Positions 8,556 through 16,506 of a stretch of DNA of 64,000 nucleotides are shown piece after piece. The first letter of the stretch is position 1; each line of letters starts with the position of its first letter. A program made the translations under genes and the position numbers. The stretch covers positions 99,480 through 163,479 of the forward strand of contig JAFEFF010000201.1 in assembly GCA_018240745.1 (NCBI GenBank), given 5' to 3'. Origin of the DNA: Pseudomonadota bacterium (lineage in GTDB: Bacteria > Pseudomonadota > Alphaproteobacteria > Reyranellales > Reyranellaceae). A model generated the notes under the pieces. It saw only the letters and a list, made by a program, of their open reading frames with translations. It had not been told where the DNA came from and did not search any database.

Positions 8556-10417
8556 CAGAAGGCCTGCCCGATGCTGACATAGATTCCGAACGGAGCATCG
8601 CCGTCGCGCTTGTTGAGCGGGAAGCCGACATCGAGCCGCGCCGGACCGAAGCCGGTATAGTAGCGCACACCGACGCCCGCGCCGAGTCGCGGCGCGAATT
8701 GCGAGAAGTTCGGCACCGTGTCGGTATAGGCGCTGCCGGCATCGACGAACGCTACCGCACCGAACGACTTGCCGATGCGCTGGCGGAACTCGAGGCTCGC
8801 CTCGACCAGGCTCGCGCCGCCCAGCGGATTGTTGAAGGCGTCGCGCGGGCCTGCGCTCTGATAGGCGAAGCCGCGCACCGAGCCGCCGCCGCCGGCATAG
8901 AACAGCTTGTCGAAGGGGATGTTGGCGTTGGTCCCGCCGGGAATCGTGCCGAATGCTGCGCGGCCGGCCAGTACCGAGCGACCGTCGCCGCCGATATCCG
9001 CATAGGCCGTGCCGACCAGCTTCAGGATGGCGAACAGATTGCCACTATGGGTGAGGTCGGCGTAGGGCGTGGCGTTCAGGGTAAAGCGGTAGCCCCGCGT
9101 CGGGTCGACGTCGCTGTTGGCCTCGTTGAGGATCACCTGCGCGGGCAGGCCGACCAGCTGATAGTAGTTCCAGATGCCGTAACGCTGGATCTGGGAAGCC
9201 TCGCCGTACACGCCGGCTTTCACCCGCCAGTGCGGATCGAGGATGCGATCGAGGCCGAACGCCAACGTCACCGCCTTGCGGTGGTAGGCATCATAGATCT
9301 CGTTCACCGCCGCGGCATTGATCGTCGCGTCCTGCTGCTTCAGCCACCAGTCGGGCTTGCGGAAGTCGGCCTTGATGCCATAGCCGAAATCCTGTGCGAA
9401 CGTTCCCTCGCCGATGTGGTTGACCTCGGCCGACAGCCGCAGGCTCTCGGCCTCGCCAAACAGGTTGCGATGCAGCCAGTAGCCGTTCACCGCGAAGCCG
9501 CGCTGCGTTTCGTAGCTGGCGCCGAAGCCGATCGTGCGCGCCGGCCGGTCGGTCAGGCTGACGTCGATCGGCAGCTCGCCGTTGGGGTCGAGCGCCGTCG
9601 CCTCCTTGATGCGCACCGCGTTGAACACGCCGAGCGAGGTCAGCCGATCGCGCAGCGCATTGACGTTGGCCGGCTTGTACGGGTCGCCCTGCTCGAACGG
9701 CACGCGGCGCTGCAGGTAGACGATGTCGACTTTCTCGGTCCCCGAGAATCGCACGGGGCCCATGCGCGCCAGCGGCCCCTGTTCCACGGTGTAGGTGACA
9801 TGCGCCTCGCGCGTGGCGTGGTCGATCAGCACCTCCTTGCGCGCGACAGCGGCCAGCGCAAAGCCGCGGTCCCGGATCTGGCCCAGGATCTCGTCCTGGG
9901 TCGCCAGGATCGCCGCCGCATCGGCGGGCTTGCCGGGCGCCAGGGTGAGCTTGCTGCGGTCGAGCCCGGGATAGCCGACGATGTCCGGCGGACCCTGGAT
10001 CTCGATGTCGACCACCTTGTAGATCGGGCCGGTCGCCACATCGATCTTGAAGGCGGTCTTCTCGGACTCCGGCTGGCGCTCGATGGCGTCCAGCGCATTC
10101 GCATCCTCGACCGGCTGGCCGTTCACCGTCGCCGTCACTCGCGCGTCGTAGTAGCCGCGCGAGCGCAGCGCCGTGGCGACCCGGGCGCGGCGGGCCTGGG
10201 CGCCCTGCAGCAAGGCAAGACTGTCGCCGGTCAGCGGCTGGTCCTTGTCGAGGTCCTCCATGAGCGTCTTCAGCTCGTCCGACATCTCCTGGTCCCCGAC
10301 CACCGTGAGATTGACCTCGGCCGTGCGCGCAAACGCGCTGCTTGCGGCGAAGCAGGCCACCGCCGTGCAGACGACCAGCAGACGGCGCAGCTGGTTACTC
10401 AAGGGCCCGCCAAGCAT
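8555..10417 (-). CDS. tamA: TamA-type outer membrane protein (Omp85/BamA superfamily)
   Basis: A 620-residue outer-membrane protein. Residues 1-30 form a signal peptide ending near SSAFA. Three POTRA-like domains follow (roughly 35-260), then a 16-stranded beta-barrel. Barrel signatures include the VRGF motif (GGGGSVRGFAYQ) in the lid-lock loop region and a C-terminal strand ending in aromatic Phe (YVSIGQAF), the normal insertion signal. It lies immediately upstream of tamB with a one-base TGATG overlap. The product should sit in the outer membrane and bind TamB through its POTRA arm. Length is close to E. coli TamA (577 aa). Confidence 0.95.
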   Translation of the reverse strand: MLGGPLSNQLRRLLVVCTAVACFAASSAFARTAEVNLTVVGDQEMSDELKTLMEDLDKDQPLTGDSLALLQGAQARRARVATALRSRGYYDARVTATVNGQPVEDANALDAIERQPESEKTAFKIDVATGPIYKVVDIEIQGPPDIVGYPGLDRSKLTLAPGKPADAAAILATQDEILGQIRDRGFALAAVARKEVLIDHATREAHVTYTVEQGPLARMGPVRFSGTEKVDIVYLQRRVPFEQGDPYKPANVNALRDRLTSLGVFNAVRIKEATALDPNGELPIDVSLTDRPARTIGFGASYETQRGFAVNGYWLHRNLFGEAESLRLSAEVNHIGEGTFAQDFGYGIKADFRKPDWWLKQQDATINAAAVNEIYDAYHRKAVTLAFGLDRILDPHWRVKAGVYGEASQIQRYGIWNYYQLVGLPAQVILNEANSDVDPTRGYRFTLNATPYADLTHSGNLFAILKLVGTAYADIGGDGRSVLAGRAAFGTIPGGTNANIPFDKLFYAGGGGSVRGFAYQSAGPRDAFNNPLGGASLVEASLEFRQRIGKSFGAVAFVDAGSAYTDTVPNFSQFAPRLGAGVGVRYYTGFGPARLDVGFPLNKRDGDAPFGIYVSIGQAF

Positions 10418-10459
10418 CGGATCAGTATGGAAGAAACGCCAGAAAGTGCGAGAAGATGC

Positions 10460-11302
10460 TTATCCAACACGCAGCAATCTCAGTCGGGGGTCGAGCAAAT
10501 CTCGCAGGCCGTCGCCCAGCATGTTCAGGCCCAGGACGGCCAATGCCACGGCCAGTCCGGGCCAGAGCGCCAGCTCGGGGTCCTGGAAAATGTAGGTTTG
10601 CGCATCGCGCAGCATACGGCCCCAGGACGGGACCGGCGGTTGCGCCCCCAAACCGAGGTAGGACAGGCCCGCCTCGGCCAGGATCGCGACGGCGAACTGA
10701 ATGGTTGCCTGCACAATGAGCACGCTCATGACGTTGGGCAGGACGTGCCGCATGGTGATACCGAAGGGTCCGCGGCCCATGGCCGCCGCAGCCCTGACGA
10801 AATCGCGACTCCAGAGTGCCAGGGCGGCACCGCGAGTGACCCGGGCGAATACAGGCACATTGAAGATGGCGATGGCGAGGATGGCGTTGCGCGCGCTCGC
10901 CCCCAGCACCGAGGTGATCAGGATCGCGATCAGCACCGCCGGGAAGGCGAAGATCAGGTCCGAGGTGCGCGACAGCGCCTCGTCCACCCAGCCGCCGCGC
11001 GCCGCCGCCCAGGCGCCGAGCGCCACGCCCGCCGACATGCCGAGCGCAACGGCGATCAGCCCGACCGTGATCGAGACCTGCGCACCGACCATGATGCGCG
11101 AGAGCACGTCGCGGCCGAGATGGTCGGTGCCGAGCCAGTGCTGCGCCGACGATGGCTGCAGCTTGAGGCGCATGGCGAGATCGTCGGGGGGCCAGGGAGT
11201 CCAGCAGACCGACACCAGCGCGGTGCCGGCGAACAGCAGCAGCAGCACGGCACCGGTCTGGAAGCCGACGTGGCGGCGCGCGCGGGCCAGGAAGCCGCTC
11301 AC
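10460..11302 (-). CDS. Peptide ABC transporter permease, DppC/OppC type
   Basis: A 280-residue inner-membrane permease. It starts with GTG and shows the OppC_N segment, the HWLGTDHLGRDVLSR signature of DppC/OppC proteins, five or six helices, and the EAA loop (RAAAAMGRGPFGITMRHVLPN) that contacts the ATPase. The downstream GLSYLGLGAQPP motif is also typical. It follows the DppB-type permease by 10 bp. It is the last gene of the apparent operon: no DppD/DppF ATPase follows, and tamA begins 42 bp beyond on the same strand. The transporter must therefore borrow ATPases encoded elsewhere. Confidence 0.93.
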   Translation of the reverse strand: MSGFLARARRHVGFQTGAVLLLLFAGTALVSVCWTPWPPDDLAMRLKLQPSSAQHWLGTDHLGRDVLSRIMVGAQVSITVGLIAVALGMSAGVALGAWAAARGGWVDEALSRTSDLIFAFPAVLIAILITSVLGASARNAILAIAIFNVPVFARVTRGAALALWSRDFVRAAAAMGRGPFGITMRHVLPNVMSVLIVQATIQFAVAILAEAGLSYLGLGAQPPVPSWGRMLRDAQTYIFQDPELALWPGLAVALAVLGLNMLGDGLRDLLDPRLRLLRVG

Positions 11303-11312
11303 GACGCGGCCC

Positions 11313-12260
11313 TCATGCCGCGATCCGGGGGCGCGGATCGAGCAGCACGTAGGCGAGATCGACCAGCAGGTTCACGAGCAGCACCAGGATGGTGAACAGG
11401 ATCACCACGTTCTTGATGACGATCAGGTCGCGGTTGTTGATCGAGTCGTACACGAGCTGGCCGATGCCGGGCAGGCGGAAGACGCTTTCGATGATCACCG
11501 CGCCGGCGATCAGGAAGCCCGCGATCAAGCCGGCCACCGTCGTCACCGGAATGAGCGCGTTGCGGAGCGCGTGCCGGAACAGCACCCTGCTCTCCGGCGC
11601 GCCCTTGGCGCGGGCGGTACGGACGTAATCCTCGCGCAGCGTATCGAGCATCGCCGAGCGGGTGACGCGCGTGAGGATCGCGATCTCACCGAGCGACAGC
11701 GCGAGCCCGGGCAGGATCAGCGCGTCGACCGAGCCCAGCGGGTCCTGCCGCCAGCCGGGAAAGCCGCCGGCCGGGAAGATCTGCCAGGTCACGGCGAAAG
11801 CCAGCACCAGCAGGATGCCGAACCAGAAGTTCGGGATCGAGATGCCGATCTGGGTGAACCCCATCACGCCCCAATCGCCGACCGTGCCGTGCTTCCATGC
11901 GGCGAACACGCCGAGCGGAACAGCGGCCAGCATCGCCCACACCAGCGCCAGCGCGCCGAGCGGCAGGGTGACCGCCAGGCGATCGCCGATCAGCTTGGCG
12001 ACCGACGTGCCATAGGCGTGGCTGCTGCCGAGATCGAGGCTCAGCAGCCCGCCGATCCAGTGCAGGTAGCGGATCATCAGCGGCTGGTCGAAGCCGTACT
12101 GCGCGCGCATCGCCGCCAGCGTGTCCGGCCGCGCATCCGTGCCCAGCATCACCAGCGCCGGATCGCCGGGCAGGACCTCGACGATCGCAAAGACGACGAC
12201 CGTCGCCAGCGCGAGGGTGACCAGCGCGGCGGCGAGACGGCGGGTGATGAAGTCGAGCAT
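11313..12260 (-). CDS. Peptide ABC transporter permease, DppB/OppB type
   Basis: A 315-residue permease with six membrane helices and the family landmarks FAIVEVLPGDPA near residue 30, the EAA loop (RAKGAPESRVLFRHALRNALIP), and the C-terminal DPRPR. I used the ATG at 12260 (MLDFITRRL); an in-frame extension to 12476 only translates the palindromic repeat upstream. It pairs with the DppC-type permease 10 bp downstream to form the channel of a dipeptide, oligopeptide or nickel importer. The binding-protein gene lies upstream, separated by a 133-bp spacer filled with a repeat element. Substrate cannot be told from sequence. Confidence 0.93.
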   Translation of the reverse strand: MLDFITRRLAAALVTLALATVVVFAIVEVLPGDPALVMLGTDARPDTLAAMRAQYGFDQPLMIRYLHWIGGLLSLDLGSSHAYGTSVAKLIGDRLAVTLPLGALALVWAMLAAVPLGVFAAWKHGTVGDWGVMGFTQIGISIPNFWFGILLVLAFAVTWQIFPAGGFPGWRQDPLGSVDALILPGLALSLGEIAILTRVTRSAMLDTLREDYVRTARAKGAPESRVLFRHALRNALIPVTTVAGLIAGFLIAGAVIIESVFRLPGIGQLVYDSINNRDLIVIKNVVILFTILVLLVNLLVDLAYVLLDPRPRIAA

Positions 12261-12269
12261 CAGTCTCGC

Positions 12270-12384
12270 CCTCCCCCGTCTTCGGGGGAGGTGGCGCGGT
12301 AATCCGCGACGGAGGGGGGCGTGCGCCTCATGACCCCCTCCGTCAGCGTATGACGCTGACACCTCCCCCGAAGGCGGGGGAGGG
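12270..12384. repeat. Palindromic element, family A copy 1
   Basis: The 133-bp space between the peptide-binding-protein gene and the DppB-type permease is almost wholly a compound palindrome. It has a CCTCCCCC...GGGGGAGG hairpin at each end (12270-12291 and 12362-12383). In between, GACGGAGGGG/ACCCCCTCCGTC arms pair across the centre, and a TCAGCGT/ACGCTGA hairpin is present. Two further copies with the same plan but different loop sequences occur near 19.4 kb and 42.9 kb. Lying inside an apparent operon, it may set the relative level of binding protein and permeases through mRNA processing. That role is inference. Confidence 0.75.
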
Positions 12385-12393
12385 CAAGCGGCA

Positions 12394-13899
12394 TTACTTC
12401 CAAGAAACACCCGTGAGATCGGTCGCAGGCGTGGGCGAGTTCTCCCACATGCCTTGCAGCTCCTTGCGCCAGACACCGATCTTGGCGAGCTGGTAGAGGT
12501 AGCCGTTCACCGCATCCCTGGCGATGATGCGCTGGCAATCCTTCAGGAGCTCGTCGCGCTTGGCGAAGTCGGTCGCGGCGAGGACCTCGCGCCACTTGGC
12601 CTTGAACTCGGCCGAGTTGTAGTTCCAGTAGTAGCCGTCGCGCGCATAGCGATCGATGTCGTTGGCCTCGGTGTGCGCCACGATCGACAGGTCGTAGTTG
12701 CGCTCCTTGAACACCTCGGAGAGCCACTGCGGCCACTGGAGCTGCACGATCGACACCTTGATGCCGATCTTGCCGAGCTGGCTCACGATCACCTCGCCGG
12801 CGCGCTGGGCGTAGCCGACCGGCGGCAGCTTCAACACGGCCTCGAAGCCGTTCGGATGGCCGGCCTCGGCGAGCAGCGCCTTGCCCTTGGCGATGTCGAA
12901 CGGATAGGTCTTGGTCAGGTCGATATAGGCCTTGTTGTGCGGGGCGAAGTGGCTGCCGATCGGCGTGCCGTAGCCCGACTCCGCATCGATCAGCTCCGAG
13001 CGGTTGATGGCGTGGGCCATCGCCTGGCGCACCTTGAGATTGTCGAACGGCTTCTTGCCGTTGTTGGTGGCGAGGATGACCTCGCCCTCGGTCGTGCCGA
13101 CCACGACGGCGAAGCGGCTGTCCTTCTTCAGCCGCTCCACCAGCTCGGGCGCCTGGAAGCCCGGGAAGGTGTCGACGTCGCCGGCGAGCAGCGCGCTCAC
13201 CTGTGCCGAGGGATCCTTCACCACCTTGAAGATCGCCGTGTTGAGCTTGATCGAGGCGGCGTCGCGGAACGTCGATGCCTTCACCAGCGTGATCGAATCG
13301 CCTTCCTTGCGCTCCTTGAACATGAAGGCGCCGGTGCCGACGGGATGCTTGTCGTTGGTCGCGGCCGACTTGGGATGCTGGATCGCCGCGTCGCACAGCG
13401 CGATGTTGTAGAGCAGGTAGGAGTTCGGCGACTTGAGCGTGATCTTCACAGTGCCCGGATCGACCGCCTCGACCGTCGAGATGTCGGTGTAGAGCGACTT
13501 CGCCGGCACCGTCGAGTCGGCGGCGAACAGCCGGTCGATCGCGAACTTCACCACCGAGGCGTCGAGCGCCTCGCCGTCGTGGAACTTCACGCCGGAACGG
13601 AGCTTGAACGTGTAGACCAGGCCATCCGGCGAGATGGTCCAGCTCTCGGCCAGGCCCGGGATGATCGCGCCGGTCCGGTCGATGCGGGCCAGACTCTCGA
13701 AAATATTCTGGTAGGTGATCTCGCGGATCGCGGCGGCCGCATTCTTGTTGGGATCGAGCACCGGCGGCTCGAGCGAGATGCCGATCACCACCTTGTCCTT
13801 CGCCTGCGCCCAGGCCTCGGGGCCGAACGCCGGGAACACCGCGAACGCGCCCGCAGCGCCCATCAGATGGCGGCGTGAAATGCTCAAGAATCCCTCCAT
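12394..13899 (-). CDS. Peptide-type ABC transporter substrate-binding protein (family 5)
   Basis: A 501-residue periplasmic binding protein of the SBP_bac_5 family (DppA/OppA/NikA-like). The N-terminus has SISRRHLMGAAGAF, a twin-arginine-like signal ending near EAWAQA. The SBP_5 signature (SWTISPDGLVYTFKLRSGVKFHDGEALDAS) lies at about residues 85-115. I chose the ATG at 13899, preceded by GGAG; longer in-frame starts overlap the upstream peptidase gene. It lies 20 bp after the P1 peptidase gene and ahead of two permeases on the same strand. This suggests capture of peptides, or of conjugates that the neighbouring peptidase then cleaves. Confidence 0.92.
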   Translation of the reverse strand: MEGFLSISRRHLMGAAGAFAVFPAFGPEAWAQAKDKVVIGISLEPPVLDPNKNAAAAIREITYQNIFESLARIDRTGAIIPGLAESWTISPDGLVYTFKLRSGVKFHDGEALDASVVKFAIDRLFAADSTVPAKSLYTDISTVEAVDPGTVKITLKSPNSYLLYNIALCDAAIQHPKSAATNDKHPVGTGAFMFKERKEGDSITLVKASTFRDAASIKLNTAIFKVVKDPSAQVSALLAGDVDTFPGFQAPELVERLKKDSRFAVVVGTTEGEVILATNNGKKPFDNLKVRQAMAHAINRSELIDAESGYGTPIGSHFAPHNKAYIDLTKTYPFDIAKGKALLAEAGHPNGFEAVLKLPPVGYAQRAGEVIVSQLGKIGIKVSIVQLQWPQWLSEVFKERNYDLSIVAHTEANDIDRYARDGYYWNYNSAEFKAKWREVLAATDFAKRDELLKDCQRIIARDAVNGYLYQLAKIGVWRKELQGMWENSPTPATDLTGVSWK

Positions 13900-13919
13900 G
13901 GTCTCCGAACGGGAGCTTA

Positions 13920-14945
13920 TCAGCGGCCGAACACGTCCCGCCAGCCGCGTGCCGCCCCCAGGCTGGCCGCGTGATAGACCCCGCGCGCCACGGCGCGCGC
14001 CAGGCAATCCGCAGCCAGCGTGCCGAGTTCGCCCAGGCTCAAGGCATCGATCGACAGATCGTGCGTGCCGGTGGCAATGGCGAACACCGTGTCGCCGTCG
14101 TGCGGCGTGTGCACCGGCCGGATCGAGCGGGCGAGGCCGTCCTGCGCCATCATCGCCAGCCGCTGCGCCGATCCCTTGTCGAGCCGTGCATTGGTAGCGA
14201 CCACGGCGATGGTCGTATTGGCGCGCGGATCGCTGCGGGCGGCGTCGGCCGGGTCGTGGGTGAGGTCGGCTCGATCGTGCGAGACTTCGAGCGTGACCTT
14301 GTGCGGCGGCGGCGGCAGGCCACCGAATTCGTCGCCCTGCTCGAGGGCCCACGCCCAGAACTGAGGCACACCGGCCATGGTCGTGTAGCCGCGCGCATTG
14401 ACGGCAACCAGCGCGCCGACCTGGAGGCCCGTCCGCGGATCGACGGCCGATGCCGAACCCAGGCCACCCTTGAGATTTCCCGCCTTCGCCCCCAGTCCGG
14501 CGCCGGCATTGCCCAGCGCGAAGTCGGGCGCCGCGTCGCCGGTCGCCGCGTACGCGAGCTCGCGATAGGGCGGCCAGTCCCAGTCCTTGTCGCCGCCGTT
14601 CAGCAGGTCGAACAGGATCGCCGTCGGCACGATCGGCACGACCGTGCCGCCGACGCCGAGGCCGCGGCCGCGCTCACGCAGCCAGCGCATGATGCCGTCG
14701 CTGGCGCCGAGGCCATAGGCCGAGCCGCCGCTCAAGCAGATCGCATCGACACGGTCGACCGTGCAGGACGGATCGAGCAGATCCGTCTCGCGGCTGCCCG
14801 GCGCGCCGCCGCGCACATCGACCGAGGCCACGAACGGCCGCTCGCCCAGCACGACCGTGACGCCCGAGCGCAGGCGCGCGTCTTCGGCGTTGCCGACCAG
14901 CAGGCCGTCGACGTCGGTGATCAGGTTGCGCGGTCCCGGCTTCAT
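13920..14945 (-). CDS. P1/S58-family peptidase (DmpA-like aminopeptidase)
   Basis: A 341-residue N-terminal-nucleophile hydrolase of the DmpA/BapA family. These proteins cleave themselves to expose a Ser/Thr nucleophile and then act as D-aminopeptidase, beta-aminopeptidase or amidase. The processing motif is visible as KGGLGSAS, predicting cleavage between Gly163 and Ser164. The upstream CLSGGSAYGL motif (residues 70-79) is also conserved. No signal peptide is present, so it is cytoplasmic. The gene starts 2 bp after the rRNA methyltransferase stop and is followed 20 bp later by the peptide-binding protein, so it is very likely co-transcribed with the importer. Confidence 0.88.
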   Translation of the reverse strand: MKPGPRNLITDVDGLLVGNAEDARLRSGVTVVLGERPFVASVDVRGGAPGSRETDLLDPSCTVDRVDAICLSGGSAYGLGASDGIMRWLRERGRGLGVGGTVVPIVPTAILFDLLNGGDKDWDWPPYRELAYAATGDAAPDFALGNAGAGLGAKAGNLKGGLGSASAVDPRTGLQVGALVAVNARGYTTMAGVPQFWAWALEQGDEFGGLPPPPHKVTLEVSHDRADLTHDPADAARSDPRANTTIAVVATNARLDKGSAQRLAMMAQDGLARSIRPVHTPHDGDTVFAIATGTHDLSIDALSLGELGTLAADCLARAVARGVYHAASLGAARGWRDVFGR

Positions 14946-14947
14946 GG

Positions 14948-16138
14948 TCAGTCGAGTTGCAGGGTCAGCGCCTTGAGGTAGGCGGTTTCCGGCAGGTTGG
15001 GATGCACCGGATGATCGAGCGCGGCGCCCGAGCTCTTCAGGATGCGACCGCTCCGCTCGGCATCGCGCAGGCCGCGCTTCACCTGGTCGGCGAAGGCCGG
15101 CGGATCCATCAGGTGCGAGCACGAGGCGACGAAGAAGAAGCCACCGCGGGCGACCAGCGGCGCCGCCAGCCGCACCAGCTTGCGATAGCCCTGCGCGCCC
15201 GTCTTGAGGTCCTTGCGGCTCTTCACGAAGGCCGGCGGATCGCAGATCACCACGTCGTACTTGCGGGCGTGCTGACCGCCCAGCTTCTCCAGCGCCTCGA
15301 AGGCCTCGGCCTTGTCGAACGATACGACCTTGTCGACGCCGTTCAGCCTGGCCGCCTGCCGTGCCGCGTCGAGCGCCGCCGCCGAGCGGTCGATGCAGGT
15401 GACGGTCTTGGCCCCCTGCTTCGCCGCCAGCACACCGAAGCCGCCGGAGTAGCTGTAGACGTCGAGGACGTTCGCATCCCTGGCGAGCCAGGCCATGAAG
15501 CGGCGGTTGTCGCGCTGGTCGTAGAACCAGCCGGTCTTCTGGCCTTCCGACAGGTCGGCGACGAACCTGGCATCGTTCTCGACCAGCTCGATCGGCCCGC
15601 CATTGCCCTTGGCGACGGCGACCTCGCGCTTCAGGCCCTCGAGCTCCCGCACCGGTGAATCGTTCTTGAGCACGATCGTCTTCGGCGACAGCTCGGCCTC
15701 GAGCGCCTCGAGCAGCACCGGCGTCAACGCCTCCATGCCGGCACTGTTGAGCTGCACCACGAGCGCATCGCCGAAGCGGTCGACGATCAGGCCCGGCAGG
15801 CCGTCGGCCTCGGCATGGATCAGCCGGTAGTACGGCACGCCGATCAACCTGTCGCGCAGCGCCGCGGCATTGGCGATGCGCCGGCCGAGGAACAGCGCGT
15901 CGACCGTCGCCTCGGGATTGGAAGTCAGCAGTCGCGCGGCGATCAGCGAGTGCGGGTTGAAGGTGACGAGGCCGAGCGCCTCTCCGCCCGGGGCGCGCAG
16001 GATCGCCAGCGAGCCCGGCGGGATCGCCTTGCTCTCGGCGTCCATCAGGATCTCGTTCGAGAAGGCCCATGGATGCCCGGCCCGCACCCGGCGGTCCTCG
16101 CCCGCGCGCAACAGGACGCTCGGCAGCTTCTTGGCCAC
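14948..16138 (-). CDS. rlmI: Class I rRNA methyltransferase, RlmI-like
   Basis: A 396-residue SAM-dependent methyltransferase of the RlmI/RlmK family (23S rRNA m5C1962 in E. coli). It has an N-terminal PUA-like domain (residues ~1-80, VLLRAGEDRRVRAGHPWAF), a middle domain, and a Rossmann fold with the SAM motif DVYSYSGGFGVLAAKQGA. The catalytic motif VICDPPAFVKSR follows. Length equals E. coli RlmI (396 aa). It starts with GTG at 16138 behind an AGGT-containing ribosome site. It heads a tight cluster with the P1 peptidase and peptide importer genes. That is an unusual setting for an rRNA enzyme and probably reflects shared transcription more than shared function. Confidence 0.9.
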   Translation of the reverse strand: MAKKLPSVLLRAGEDRRVRAGHPWAFSNEILMDAESKAIPPGSLAILRAPGGEALGLVTFNPHSLIAARLLTSNPEATVDALFLGRRIANAAALRDRLIGVPYYRLIHAEADGLPGLIVDRFGDALVVQLNSAGMEALTPVLLEALEAELSPKTIVLKNDSPVRELEGLKREVAVAKGNGGPIELVENDARFVADLSEGQKTGWFYDQRDNRRFMAWLARDANVLDVYSYSGGFGVLAAKQGAKTVTCIDRSAAALDAARQAARLNGVDKVVSFDKAEAFEALEKLGGQHARKYDVVICDPPAFVKSRKDLKTGAQGYRKLVRLAAPLVARGGFFFVASCSHLMDPPAFADQVKRGLRDAERSGRILKSSGAALDHPVHPNLPETAYLKALTLQLD

Positions 16139-16506
16139 GGCTACTTTACCTTTCTCCGACGATGAGCTTGTCGTTGTTCTGTCTCACGCCATTCTCTCCA
16201 GTTCCGTCGCCCTGCCAACGACTGCCAAATGGGTTGGCAGTGCTTCGATGTAAGCGGGCCAACGATTTCGGCCTTTCCTGCCACTCTGCCCGCACCCCCC
16301 GGCCCCCGTGGCGAAAACCCCTCCACGCGCTCCGTGAGGCCTCGTCGAAAAGCGCAAGGCGGGCATCATGGGCGCCACCCTGCACCATCCGCCTGCCCAA
16401 CACCTAATATGGGCAATGGCCGCGGAAATTTGCTCGGTAACTCAAGCGCCGGCAGTCAGTCCATTGCCCAAGACGCGGTTGCGCCGCGAGCCGTTATCCA
16501 CAGGCT
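16139..16506. other. Longest gap between genes (368 bp), no convincing gene
   Basis: This lies between the end of ggt and the start of rlmI. Several short frames are open on both strands, but none has a ribosome site or recognisable protein. It holds a perfect DnaA-box sequence (TTATCCACA, 16494-16502), a 10-bp perfect inverted repeat (TGGGCAATGG at 16410-16419 and its complement at 16461-16470), and a short CTGCCAA/TTGGCAG pair near 16210-16240. It probably contains the promoter of the rlmI operon, but I cannot place it with confidence. Confidence 0.5.

Noticed and set aside
12261..12476. N-terminal extension of the DppB-type permease
   Set aside because: It only translates the palindromic element and part of the binding-protein gene; the ATG at 12260 gives the normal permease start.
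16141..16403. Short minus-strand frames (61-85 codons) in the large gap
   Set aside because: No ribosome site, no hydrophobic or domain pattern, and Arg/Gly-rich composition typical of chance frames.
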